Source: Diabrotica undecimpunctata (Eukaryota; Arthropoda; Insecta; Coleoptera; Chrysomelidae). From it: 64,000 nucleotides of DNA. Under the pieces are notes generated by a model. It did not search any database. It was not told the origin of the DNA and saw nothing but the letters and a program-made list of their open reading frames with translations. Below are positions 42,985-53,759 of the stretch, piece by piece (the stretch's first letter is position 1; the number at the start of each line of letters is the position of its first letter). Both the position numbers and the translations under genes were made by a program. The stretch lies in NCBI RefSeq assembly GCF_040954645.1, contig NC_092805.1:22532741-22596740 (forward strand). The letters are read 5' to 3'.

Positions 42985-44804
42985 CTATTTGCAATAATCG
43001 CATACAAAAGTTTTGTGATTATCGTAACCACTGCATTCCTTAGGCGCCCATTTATGGCAAACTCCGCATCTGTACCACATTTCAGATTTTCCATATTCAC
43101 CACAATACATGCATTCTTCTTCTATGTCGCTGTTGGGATCATCGGAACTATGATCGTTGCAAATTTCCATTTCATCGTGGTATGAAGCACTTGAAGAACT
43201 ATCGTCAAACATGACTTTCCTCTTGGCGCGTTTTACCTTTTTGCTGACGTTTTTGACAGGAAGTTTTTGCTTTCCTTTCTTCTGTAATTTTCTATTCTCT
43301 TTCTGTTCCAGTTCTATTTTTTCTGGAGTTGCCGTCAAAATCTTTGAAATGCCTAATTTTCTACCCCTCTTTTTTAATTTATTTTCATTCACTACGCACA
43401 ACGGTGTCATTTGTTCAATAGATATATCTCCTTGTCTCTCGTTTATAAGTTCCGATTTTGATGATGAAGGAGCGACATCTGCCTGAGCTTCGATGACTTT
43501 TGATGTACTTGGAATAACATCAGGTTCATTTATTTCCAAGACTGCATCTTTTGAAGGTACTCGATTTGGTTTGGAGGTATAGGGAGTAATATCAGCTTCA
43601 GGAAGTTGTAGTTCGACAGCGGGAATGTTAGAAAGGGTGGAAGGCAAAAAATCTTCATCCGTGAAAATACTCGGTCTATATGGAACAATACCACTTATTT
43701 CAAAGCCTTTTTGAGCTTTTTCCATGGTGGCTACATGAACGAATGCTCGATTGAAAATTTCCGATATATCAAATGGTGTTATTTTTTGGTGAACATTTCG
43801 TCTCATATAGAGAGAACATTCACTTGAATAGGCAGATTTTAGCGGCCCAAAGAATGTCAGATCTAGTGGCTGTAGCTTATGGGACGTGTGGGGCGGAAAC
43901 GATAACATAATGATCCCATTTTCACGGCAAAATTCATATGCAGATAAAGAACAATGACTGCTGTGATTATCAAGCAACAGCAATGCTGGGTTGTCCTTAG
44001 AAGTAGATGCGTGTTTATTAAAATGCTTAAGCCAAATAAAGAATAAATCTTCATTCATCTAGCCTTTGGCCGAGCATTCATATATGGCACCTACCGGTCC
44101 ATTGTGTTTGAGCTGATCCGACATTCGGATTCTAGGATAAATAAACATCGGTGGTATATATATCCCTGATGCACTTACTGAGCAGCACACAGTTATATTT
44201 CGGCCTCTCTCCCAACTTACAGCTTTTCCCACTTGTTTGACACCTTTTGGGGCTATAATTTTGGATGGCACCTACACCGTGGTAATATCTGTCTCGTCGA
44301 CATTAAATATACGGCAGGCTTGAAAGTTATATTTTGTTAAGACTATATTTAAATTTGTGAAAAAAAGGCCTACACTTTCAGCATTAAAACCCGAAATTCT
44401 CCCTAAACTGGTTGCCTCGGGTTTCCTCAAACTAAGATTTGGATGCCGTTTTAAGAAAGTTAGACGATTCTTCGTAAATCAGTGGCCGTTAGACCATAGA
44501 ACATCTTCGCCAGATAGATGCAGCGATCAGCCACTTGCTGTTCTTGTTCAATGGAAAATATAGGATTACGACCTAGTTGTGCTGCACAAGCATTGTTGGC
44601 ATTTAGTCTATCTTTTAATGTAGAATATGGGATACCTGAAAAAAGAACCTTAGAAAATGGATTAAAAAATAGAAATCCTATATTACCAAACTCTCTTGCA
44701 CTTTGCCTTTTTCCCTTTCCGTTTCTAACTGCATTTATAGCTTCCTGAAGTTGTTCTGCACTCCAAGTTGCCTTTTTCCGTGAATTCACCGTTGCCTTTG
44801 GCAT
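42985..44804 (-). pseudogene. pogo-type transposase with PHD-like C-terminus, one intron, broken
   Basis: Starts at 44804 (MPKATVNSRKKATWSAEQLQ), a Psq-type HTH (WSAEQLQEAINAVRNGK) interrupted by a short intron (donor after SAREFG, acceptor before GIPYSTLKDRLN). A frame break near 44460 leads to [20 protein letters not shown] and [10 protein letters not shown] (first Asp), with a stop just after. Then come VPSKIIAPKGVKQVGKAVSW (44059-44271), another stop, and the long frame 42985-44058 with LLLDNHSSHCSLSAYEFCRE (second Asp) and HTSHKLQPLDLTFFGPLKSA (third Asp). A Ser/Glu-rich, NLS-rich region is followed by a Cys/His cluster (C-X2-C, C-X2-C, H/C, C-X2-C: CMYCGEYG...WYRCGVCHKW...CDYC) like a PHD finger. 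Triad intact, but at least two stops and one shift. Confidence 0.82.
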
Positions 44805-44857
44805 TCTTTATTCTAAATTAAATATGTATAAATTAATGTTTAATATCGCTCACTTGA

Positions 44858-44893
44858 GGGTAATACCGCCCAAGTTGGGCGAAATTACCCGCC
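44858..44893. repeat. palindromic GGGTAATACCGCCC / GGGCGAAATTACCC motif
   Basis: An imperfect inverted repeat around AAGTT, about 55 bp upstream of the pogo-like transposase start, built from the same GGGTA-T-CCGCCC phrase as the element's tips. It may be an internal transposase-binding or promoter site. Confidence 0.5.
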
Positions 44894-45239
44894 ATCGCCA
44901 TATAAGCAAAACAATTGTTAATCGTTATTTCTCAAAATATTGAAAGAATTTGTTTCAATCCATATATATAAGAGGACCGGTCACTAATTAATAAAAAAAT
45001 CAATAAATTAAGTATAAAAATAAGTTACTTACAAATTATTTTCGAGCACGTAAATATTATAGCGGCACCACACAAAACACGTTTATCTCTGTCAAACAAC
45101 TAAACGTGCTTATGGCTGGCGATCTTGTTGCTCGCTTCTCTCGGTAGTATGGTGACGTCACTTCAACGTTGTCAAAGTTACTATTTCTCTATGTTTAACA
45201 TATTGTATAGAGTGGGCGGTAATACCCGCATTTCCCCTA

Positions 45240-46140
45240 CTCCAGTCGTCAGAGACGAAAATGCCACTGAACCTCTAAAAATAATACACACAAGCTGAAT
45301 TTTGGTGAGAATGTCAATTTTGGGACTATAAAAAAAGGTTCAAAAAGGTTTGCCACCCCTACCCCGGGCTTCCTTCTCAAAAACCCCTCTAGGGGGAGAA
45401 AATGGAAAACAGCGATTTACCAAAAATCTGTACCTATGCCGTAGAAAAAAATGTTTCGAACAAGAAATGTAGTTAAGATAATTTTTAACAAAATTGGTTG
45501 TTGCACTTTTTCTGTAGAACGAACCGTTCTCTCAGAAACAGCACTTGAAGCGACCGGCAATTATGAACATCAGTTACGCGCGCGAAATCGATTTTTTAAA
45601 TAAATTTTGTATCAATTCAACGGTAAAAATTCGATATCTTTTATAAAATTCCGCTTCTGGGCAAGTTGTCGCAGGGTCGGGACACGTTGTCGCAAACCCT
45701 TTTTTTTAATTTAATAGACCAATTTTAAACTATTTTTAATTTTTTTTAATAAAAAATACAAAAAGGTTTTATCTAATAAACCAAATTATTTATCGTTATC
45801 TATTACTAATTACCGTTTTCATTTAAACAATTAATACGCACAAGCCGCTCTTAAGGATCACGTAAGAACATTTAACATCGTTGCCAAATATAATATTTAG
45901 AAAAAAAAAAAGCTACTGCGTTGACTTATCTCTGCGGAAGAAAGCCTCGGTCTCCCCTATCGAATTTTTACCGTTGAGTTGATACAAATCAAATTTAAAA
46001 AATTGATTTCGTGCGCGTATCTGACAATCAAAATCGCCGGTCGCTTCAAGCATTGTTTCTGAAAGAACGATTTTGAAACATCTTTTTGTTGTTTGAAACC
46101 CTACAAGGGTAGGTTTTAGGGGGAAGCCCGGTGTGGCAGT
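45240..46140. mobile_element. long-TIR family, copy C (foldback, right part truncated)
   Basis: Starts after TA (45238-45239) with CTCCAGTCGTCAGAGACGAA (type 1) and continues through the left arm to GGTAAAAATTCGATATCTTT near 45640. The inverted arm restarts at 45958 (CGAATTTTTACCGTTGAGTT), passes GCGCGTATCTGACAATCAAA, and ends near GGGGGAAGCCCGG (46127) with internal deletions. The tip is lost. The loop (about 45650-45955) is foreign to the other copies and has two GTTGTCGCA phrases. Confidence 0.8.
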
Positions 46141-47320
46141 TAATCAATTTTTTTCTATTGCATCGGGCGAGTATGGAAAGGATGACTATTGGAGGAGGCA
46201 ATCTAGGGATTTCCATCGCGATGAGCAGACCAAATAAAGAGCATTACTGATTACTTATTCTCGGAAACAAAACAACATGCATAAGTAAGATATAACTTCA
46301 TTGCATCCTGATGAAGGATAAAAGACAGAGGAGGAGGATAGGGTAACTCCTTATTCTATTACATGCTTATTGGTCATTGGTGCACGGGCTAAACAATTAC
46401 ACTATGTTAAAACTAAGAATGACTTTAAAAATCCTACAATCGGTACTCCCACTTGATGCACAGCAAAATTATCTTCTTAAGAGAAGTAAACATCTTTTGC
46501 TCCGACTACTTTCTCCGTCTGCTCTCTGCACAGATTGGTAAAATTTCGACAGTCAAAAAACAAGTAAAAAATACTAAATAGATAAGGGATGTTTTTGGAA
46601 TGTTACGTCACCACATACTAAAAACAAAGGAAATCAAGCAATCTGTATATTACCCTTTACGTTGAATTTTCATCTGTATTAACAGAAAGTTTACACTTCT
46701 CCCAGACGCTCTCAAAATGTTCGTAATATTTTTGAGATCGTTTAGTGCTAATTAATGTATCAATTAGTTTTCGTTCTCACATTTTATTTCCATATCACAA
46801 AACTTTCTTCACTCACTTCTTCTAAAATAACCTGTAGACCTTATTATTGTAAGATTATTAACTGATAATGGCATTGATTACAAGGTTTATTTGCTTATTA
46901 GCTGTATTGTGTTGCGTATTCATCTTGTAAAATGCCTTTCACTTATACTGTACTGTGCTCGATTGAGGTGCGAACAGTTTTTTGTTCGCACAAGTAATGC
47001 AAAATAGCAGTACGTCTGAACCAACTTAAAAATATGGCGATATATGTTCTAGCTTCCTAATAATCACAAGAGTTTTAATTATTGTGTATATTGTATATTT
47101 TTGTAGATGTATGTATGTTAGCAACAGTTAGTCAGTATTTGCTACACATAAACTGTTGTATTTTAATGTACTTAATATTTAAACGTTTTTATTTAGAATT
47201 CATCTGTTTTGTTTAGATATCGAAGAAGATTTTGCGTTTATTCCAAAAATAGATCATCCTTATTAGTATAGCTCTATGTTAAGATAGACAGTGAATATTT
47301 TTTTAATTATGTGATACAAT
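46141..47320. other. no gene recognised
   Basis: More than 1 kb without a supportable frame or a repeat I can match elsewhere in the window. Confidence 0.35.
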
Positions 47321-47497
47321 AAAACTGCCCAATATTCTGCTTACCTGATGAAAGAACGCCAAAAGACTTTGAGGTAGATTGAGCACCTACCACAGCAAGG
47401 TAAAGAAAGATTATGGTCTATCTTTCTGTGGACAAAAAGACACACACACAGATCTTTGACGTTACATTAATAATAATCAAGAAATTGAGGAGAGGAG

Positions 47498-47910
47498 CTA
47501 CAAACAAAGATACATACTAACAACTAAAAGAGGCCTTTGAGGTAGATTCAGATCAATAGCCACGTCACAGTTAGAGGCGGTACAGTCAAGATTCTCGCCT
47601 ATATTGTTATAAAAGTTTTCAATTTCTTCCTCTGATTTGTCACTTGTTGGAGCAGAGACCTGAATAACATTTAGGTTTCTATGGGTTGTTCTTAATTTCA
47701 ACATTGCTACTCTATCATTTAGATGGATGAAGTTTGTGACTGACTGCAATTTTGTCTGATACTAATATAGCCGTTCCATATTGATGTTCTGGGTCGGTTC
47801 CTCCTGACCGATAGATGTATCCATCTTTTGTTTTCGTGAACCAGTCCATCTTACTTCACTCATCCCCAAGATGTCTATTTATATTCTTCTCATTCTATTG
47901 TTCACAATGG
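47498..47910 (-). pseudogene. non-LTR endonuclease domain remnant
   Basis: The minus strand reads LGMSEVRWTGSRKQKMDTSI near 47820-47880, then shifts, then VTNFIHLNDRVAMLKLRTTH and LNVIQVSAPTSDKSEEEIEN with FYNNIGENLD (47498-47749). This is the central block of an APE-type endonuclease (R.A.L.....NL..I.VYAPT). Confidence 0.75.
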
Positions 47911-47959
47911 AGGACGAAAAATTTATTGAGTGCGTTCGTGAAGATGCATTCGTTCGTTC

Positions 47960-48330
47960 GTGGATGATTTATCACATCTATTATACTCTGATTTGGAAAA
48001 TACTAAAACAAGGTAACTATTAATAAGCTTTTCGACTGGAATTAATGCTCTTCTGTAGTGAGTGCCAATCTTCCTTATGTCGTCTTTAATCAGAGACAGC
48101 AAATTAAGGAAATCGAAATGCGACATGTGAAATTTCTGTACGAATTTTGTGTCATCGTCCACTAGTTGTGGGTACAATTTTGCAAGATCTGCTTCTCGGG
48201 ATAAAAATGTTTTGTGTACCGACTTTCGACGAGGCCCCACTTCTTCTTTTCTTTCAAAAGTAATGCTATTTTGTAGTGTTTTTCTCTTAGGCATCTTGAT
48301 AGACCTGAATGCTGAAGTAGACAGATGGTG
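47960..48330 (-). pseudogene. Harbinger-type nuclease, N-terminal fragment
   Basis: Within the frame 47923-48384, LYPQLVDDDTKFVQKFHMSH, FDFLNLLSLIKDDIRKIGTH and YRRALIPVEKLINSYLVLVF follow the F-.FRMS...F..LL.......K..T..R.A..P.EKL....RFLA pattern before the DDE domain of PIF/Harbinger nucleases. The catalytic part is absent. Confidence 0.6.
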
Positions 48331-48419
48331 ATCTGCCCCTTGACTGTCATCTCTGATCGTCCCGTCACTGCAGGTCTGAATCAACCTTTATACAACATTG
48401 CATTAACCAATGCTGAAGA

Positions 48420-49060
48420 GAAAAGTCAGAACTTGTTTTGAGGCAACAAAGGGATACACAAAATATCTTTGTTTTCTGTGATTCTAAAACTTTAGACCAA
48501 ACTAAATAAACAAGCTGTTCAAATAAGTTCGTCTTTTAAAGAGGCTATAGCGTAACGCATGGCAAGATATTTTTGTCATTATTTTCCTAACTGCTATGAT
48601 CAATTTCAGAAAATCTTAACAATATTGAGGAAAATGATCCCAACGTAAATATAATGTAAAAACTACTATTTCAACTGTTTAAGGATATAAGTATAAAGAA
48701 ATATGCTAAAGGTTTTTTTTGAGGCTATTTTTTGAAAGCCTGAGGAAATTTTTGGATTCAAATAGATGCATAAATTAGTAGAAATAAGTTAAACACACAG
48801 GCAGAAACCAATATGTTGGTTTGAAATATAAACAAAACCTAGACTCTTTGTGATAAAATGTAATGTATTAACTTAAAATAAAAATAACATCAAATGTCAG
48901 ATTGACAGATAGTATTTTTACTTGCTCATAAGATGCCCACATTCATCATTTACATTACATATTATTTTTTAAGTTAATTGTAAACGACCAAATACGTAAT
49001 AAAGATATTATTCCTACGCCGAAAGAATTATTTTAAAAGTAGAAACATAATAAAATAGTT
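48420..49060. other. AT-rich DNA, no gene recognised
   Basis: No frame or repeat recognised. Confidence 0.35.
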
Positions 49061-49063
49061 TTT

Positions 49064-49346
49064 GCACTTCCGGGGCTAAAGTATATCCTGTATTCACTCC
49101 AATCATATACTAAAAAAGTTAACGTGACGTTAACGGCACAGACATATAATACCCAGACAGCGCACAAACAATCTCCAGTGGGAGATTACTTTTTAAATAC
49201 TCTGTATAACATAAAACAACTTTATATTCTTATAACAACGAGTTTTGTAAATATCTTTTTTTGATATCTCGTATAATAAAAAATATAACGACTTTTAATC
49301 ACCCTGTATGTATAACTAATTGTAATACTATTTTTCCCGGAAGTGC
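49064..49346. mobile_element. short MITE-like element, GCACTTCCGGG ends
   Basis: TTTGCACTTCCGGG at the left and CCCGGAAGTGCAAA at the right form a 14 bp inverted repeat about 285 bp apart around AT-rich DNA. No clear target copies. Confidence 0.5.
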
Positions 49347-49456
49347 AAATTTGATGTATATACTGCGTTGCTAAATTTACTTAAATCCCCTGAATCGTAT
49401 ATATTTGACTAACTTCATTCGTTAGATTAAGTCAGCCACCTTACTTCCTAAATATA

Positions 49457-51328
49457 CAGTGTGTCCGTAAAGTATTGAATAAATTCGATATTTCCTAAAT
49501 GAAAAGCGTTTTTAAAAAAATCTAAAACACGTCGATTTTTAAATTTAATGTTCTACATTTTACAATAAAAATTCATTATACAAGGTGATACACATTACAG
49601 TGATGATGTCATCGGCTCTTTTTTAAATGTAACACCATGTATTTTAGGACATTTTTAGATCGACAAAAATGAGCTGATTTCAAAAAAGTATAATACTCGG
49701 GTCTAATGGATATAATTTGAAAGATATGCGCTTAGAAAATAAACTATTTCTTATCAATTGCAAAAAAGTAGCCTACTTCTAGTTTGTGGTAAACTGTAAT
49801 TATTTTTAGTAACGTTCGATAACAATTAAGTAGTACAATAATTGTATTAATTCGTGAATGTTCTGTATTATTGCTTAGAATTAATTTTAAGTAGAAATAA
49901 ATTTGAGTGTAAAGCAAAGAATTGAAATACTCATGATGATTGGGTATGGAGACAAATCGCGAACTCAGATGGAAGTGTGTAATTTATTTAATGATAAATA
50001 TCCAGAAATACCCATCATGCAGTCAACAGTAAGTAAGATTGAAAAGAAATTTCGAGAAACTGGTACGGTTGAAAATGCACGCAAATCAGGTCGTCCCTCT
50101 GTAAATTATGTTACAACATTAGATGTTCTACTTGCTTTTGAAGAAGATGCGCACACTTCTATTCGTAAGGTTAGTAGTGATCTCGATGTTTGCAAAACAA
50201 CGGTACACAAAGTACGTAAAAGTAAGTAAAATGTACAGTTGTACAGGAAATAAACGAGGATGATCCAGATAAAAAATACAATTTTGCAAAATAATGATGG
50301 ATAACAGCCATCGAAACCCTATCTTGGTTCAAAATATTATTTTTTCTGATGAGGCTACATTCAAATTAAATGGCGAGGTCAACCGTCAAAATTGTAGATA
50401 CTGGGCAAAAGAAAACTCACAACTGGATGGGGGAACATCATACACAATACCCGCAAAAGTTAAACGTATGGGCTGACATTGTAAGAAATAAAACCATTGG
50501 ACCCTACTATTTCGAAGGTAATTTAAACGGGCCAACATACCTTCAGTTTTTAAGTGGGTATCTCGTACCTACTTTAGTTAATCTATTCCCCAGTACAATT
50601 TATTTTGGAGGTTTTGATAAAAGTATATGATATATGGTTTCAACAGGATGGTGCGCCTCCGCATTATGCTTTATATGTTCGAAGGTACCTAAACGAAATT
50701 TTCCGAACAGGTGGATTGGAAGACGTGGACATATTGAATGGCCAGCGAGGTCGCCAGACCTCAATCCTTTGGATTATTTTATGTGGGGTCATTTAAAGAA
50801 TGTTGTTTATAAAACGAAACCTGCAAATATTAGACATAAAAACAAGAATTCGTAAAGAAATAAACAATATTTCTCAAGAAAGCATAAACAAGGTTCTACA
50901 AGAATTTGTACAACGTTTGACTTACTGTCAAATATAACAAGGGCTACAATTCGAACATTTAAGATTAAGTCATGTATTAATTACTGGATTACTTTCAAGT
51001 TATGTATTATAATTTATTAATATTATAAATCAATAAAAATTAATTTTCTAAGCGCATATCTCTCAAATTATATCCGTTAGACCCCCAGTATTATACTTTT
51101 TTGGAATCAGCTCATTTTTATCGATTTAAAAAATCCTAAAATACAGGGTGTTACATTTTAAAAAAAGAGCCGATGACGCCATCACTGTAATGCGTATCAC
51201 CTTGTATAATGAAATTTTATTGTAAAATGTAGAACATTAAATTTAAAAATCGACGTGTTTTAGATTTTTTTAAAAAGGCTTTTCATTTAGGAAATATCGA
51301 ATTTATTCCATACTTTACGGACACACTG
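49457..51328 (+). mobile_element. mariner-like DNA transposon with about 285 bp TIRs
   Basis: 1872 bp with arms 49457-49741 and 51044-51328. The ends read CAGTGTGTCCGTAAAGTATT (left) and CAGTGTGTCCGTAAAGTATG (right, reversed), and shared inner phrases include GGCGCTTAGAAAAT-type sequence and AAAATGAGCTGATT. TA lies on both sides (49455-49456, 51329-51330). Arm similarity is high throughout. Confidence 0.93.
49900..50935 (+). pseudogene. mariner-like transposase (DUF4817/HTH type), frameshifted
   Basis: 49903-50229: MSVKQRIEILMMIGYGDKSR, an HTH with ARKSGRPSVNYVTTLDVLLA and SIRKVSSDLDVCKTTVHKV. After a gap and shifts: ILVQNIIFSDEATFKLNGEV (first Asp), YPQKLNVWADIVRNKTIGPY, IWFQQDGAPPHYALYVRRYL (second Asp), and IEWPARSPDLNPLDYFMWGH (third Asp) with LKNVVYKTKP. 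By my count 36 residues separate the last two Asps. At least three frame changes and one stop. The sequence YPQKLNVW is shared with the transposase at 32083-33054, so the two belong to one family despite different TIRs. Confidence 0.88.
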
Positions 51329-51390
51329 TATAACAAATTTATTATGTTAAATATATGATACATCACAGATTACATATGTCTCATCTCAAT

Positions 51391-51434
51391 GTTCTAGTCT
51401 TATAAAGTTCTTATAAAGTTCTAGTCTTATAAAG
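51391..51434. repeat. short tandem repeat GTTCTAGTCTTATAAA
   Basis: GTTCTAGTCTTATAAAG occurs twice with GTTCTTATAAA between, period 27. Confidence 0.7.
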
Positions 51435-51439
51435 CTTAC

Positions 51440-53090
51440 TACATTAATCCAATGAAGAGATTTTTATGAAGTTATACAGGAATGTTACAATTTATTTCCT
51501 TTTGTATGAGATTATTTTTTGATTTTAAATTTATTTTGTACACTTAATATAGTATAAGAGTAGGATTTGTGTGAGCATTGTTTTATTTATTTTCGGTTTA
51601 TGTTACACAGGGTATTAGACTACAACCAGTAGTGGTTAATAGCTGAGAAATTGATTTACAACAAACGTCATTAAATCAAGTACACACACATATTCATCGA
51701 TATTCGTATATAGTTTACAAACAGGTGTTTTATCGTTAAGCATATATATTATGAGCTTATAGGAGTAGCCTTTTAGATCCATTCATCCTTTGATTGCTAT
51801 TTTCCTGACGATTTCGTACTGATTATAGCATCGTAAGGTCCTAAATCTTTCGATGACATGAAACGACTTTAATCATTAATAACAAATCTCTTATCATTAA
51901 CCAAGTAATGTAACAAATAAATCTCTTTTTAGTGTTTTATGGTACGAAGTTCTAGAATCACATAGTCGCTTCGGGAAGCTTGAGATGTGGTTTTAAAAAA
52001 AGAATAATCATTTTACTCTGTATCTATTATACTGTCATGCTATTATATTTTATAATACATGAAATTTCTCTTTTTATGCAAAACCCTTACACTTCGGATA
52101 TTTGTTTGCTGTTTTATTTGTTGATCTTTTAAATACATATGTATTTTACTATGGTTTATGGACAACCAAAAACTATGTTTTGATTGTCCTCTTTATGTAC
52201 TTTGCTTGACTTTTTCTACAATTGTTTGAGTGGTCATCAGTTGATACATTCAGTCCAAAATATTTGTACTCTGTATATTCATGAATCTATTATCCAGTTT
52301 GAAAAAGTATTCCATTTTTACAGTGGGTAACTTTCTTTTTGAACAATTCGTTTATTTACGTAGTTTTTGCAAGTATAGGATATGTGTTCTATAGAAGCTT
52401 GCTGGAATTTCTTCTAGTCTGTTGTTCGTCTTCCTTCAGCAATAATTACTTATTTGTTTATATTGTTGCCTTAACATTTATGGCTAGAATTTTACTTTTT
52501 TTATTGTTAGTTCTTATGTTTTTTATTTTGATTTTTCCTTCTACATCCTTCTCTACTTGATCGATATATTGATTGTTCATCAATATATAGCCCAATCTGC
52601 TAGTAAAAAAAGTCATTTTCATGCACTAGTTAGTCAATTTTTGAAACCTACTCTGTGTTATAAAGGACGATGTCAGGAATAACTCCCCAGTCCATGCAAC
52701 AGCAAATTTTTGCTGCGCCTAATCTAAAGCGCATTCCCTTTTTAAAGATTTATGTGTTATCGCTATAATATAAAAGAAAACCTAAACAATGTTTTTACTC
52801 CTTTTTTATTACATGAAAAATATGGTATAAACATTTAGAGCTGGAGCTCTCTAGAGAACCAAAGAAAAAAATGTTTAGGATATTAAAAAACACGCTTTTT
52901 TCATTAAAAATTAATAGAAAAGTTGACTTTCAGCGAAGTTATTGGTGGGCGGGCGAGAGGTGATATCTCGCCGGTCGACGGGGCGCACAAAAAAATTAAA
53001 TTCGGCACTTTAAATCGGGGAGCTCTAAAAAATTTGTAATATCTCAGTGAAAAATGAGACGGTTTCGATATTTTTTACTTATTAATAATT
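51440..53090. other. no gene recognised
   Basis: 1.6 kb of AT-rich DNA. A locally GC-rich patch (GGGCGGGCGAGAGGTGATAT near 52948, then GCCGGTCGACGGGGC) stands out but matches nothing I know. Confidence 0.35.
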
Positions 53091-53091
53091 A

Positions 53092-53750
53092 ATGGTCAAG
53101 TTTTTTTATCATAGTTTCTATTTAATCTTCAACTTTGAAGATGTCTTTGAAGAGTCTTGTAGACTTAAGTTCAGCTCGTTATGGGCACTGAAGATGTCAG
53201 CCAAATATGCTACCATTGTCAGTCATTCAAAGTTATTGAAATTACCAGCATGTTTATTTGCGCTGCCGGCTGAGTTCTTAAAAAAACATTCAGATCACAT
53301 CTCTCAGCTCGAAAATACGCGACACGACTTTGTCACAAGACAAACAACGCACCTCAATAACAACTGCTTGTAAATGCTTTGCATGTCGTCACAAATCATA
53401 AAATCTGCTTCCTTTAACATCCACAATCAATAACCCTTTAACATTTTGTGACATATCGACAATTCTATTCTTCTCTGTACTGTTGGATAACGATGTACCG
53501 TCCAATTCTTTTGATGCCTTTTCTCTCAACATAGCGGAAACCATAATTTTTGTTTTACTCTTTTACTCACTTTACTTCACTCAGTCATCTTCTCCCTGTC
53601 GGTTCACGGTTGCTGGCTCACGTTCACAAGCGTAACGATTACGAGACTTTCATTTATTTATTAATTCAAATGTCCATAGATAAGACCACGGACCCCTAAC
53701 ACATGTTCGTGAACTCCAGGGGTCCGTGAAGCACAGGTTAAGAAACACTG
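53092..53750 (-). pseudogene. hAT element, ZBED5/FAM200-like transposase C-terminus with 5' end
   Basis: Minus-strand pieces read KASKELDGTSLSNSTEKNRI and VDMSQNVKGLLI, then a stop, and later LTMVAYLADIFSAHNELNLS with LQDSSKT. These match the LS..TV..RI..M.......L and W...LAYLADIF..LN.LN..LQG blocks of ZBED/Charlie-type hAT proteins. The minus-strand sequence ending at 53750 is CAGTGTTTCTTAACCTGTGC, a hAT-type terminus, followed by the possible 8 bp target CATTAGAG (53751-53758). The other end was not found. Large deletions remove the BED finger and the active site. Confidence 0.65.
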
Positions 53751-53759
53751 CATTAGAGT

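Larger units (their letters stand above)
42797..45237 (-). mobile_element. pogo-like DNA transposon with diverged ends
   Basis: The right end reversed reads TAGGGGAAATGCGGGTATTA then CCGCCCA. The left end shares ATGCGGGTAATTGCGCTCAG (42807 on), about 14 of 20 bases alike, and a nearby ATAATACCGCCC. The interior is a pogo-type transposase. The tips differ enough that the boundaries are approximate. Long-TIR copy C starts 3 bases beyond its right end. Confidence 0.55.

Noticed and set aside
52339..52560. Hydrophobic 73-codon plus-strand frame.
   Set aside because: T-rich DNA easily yields such Phe/Leu/Ile frames; no start context, splice site or family pattern.
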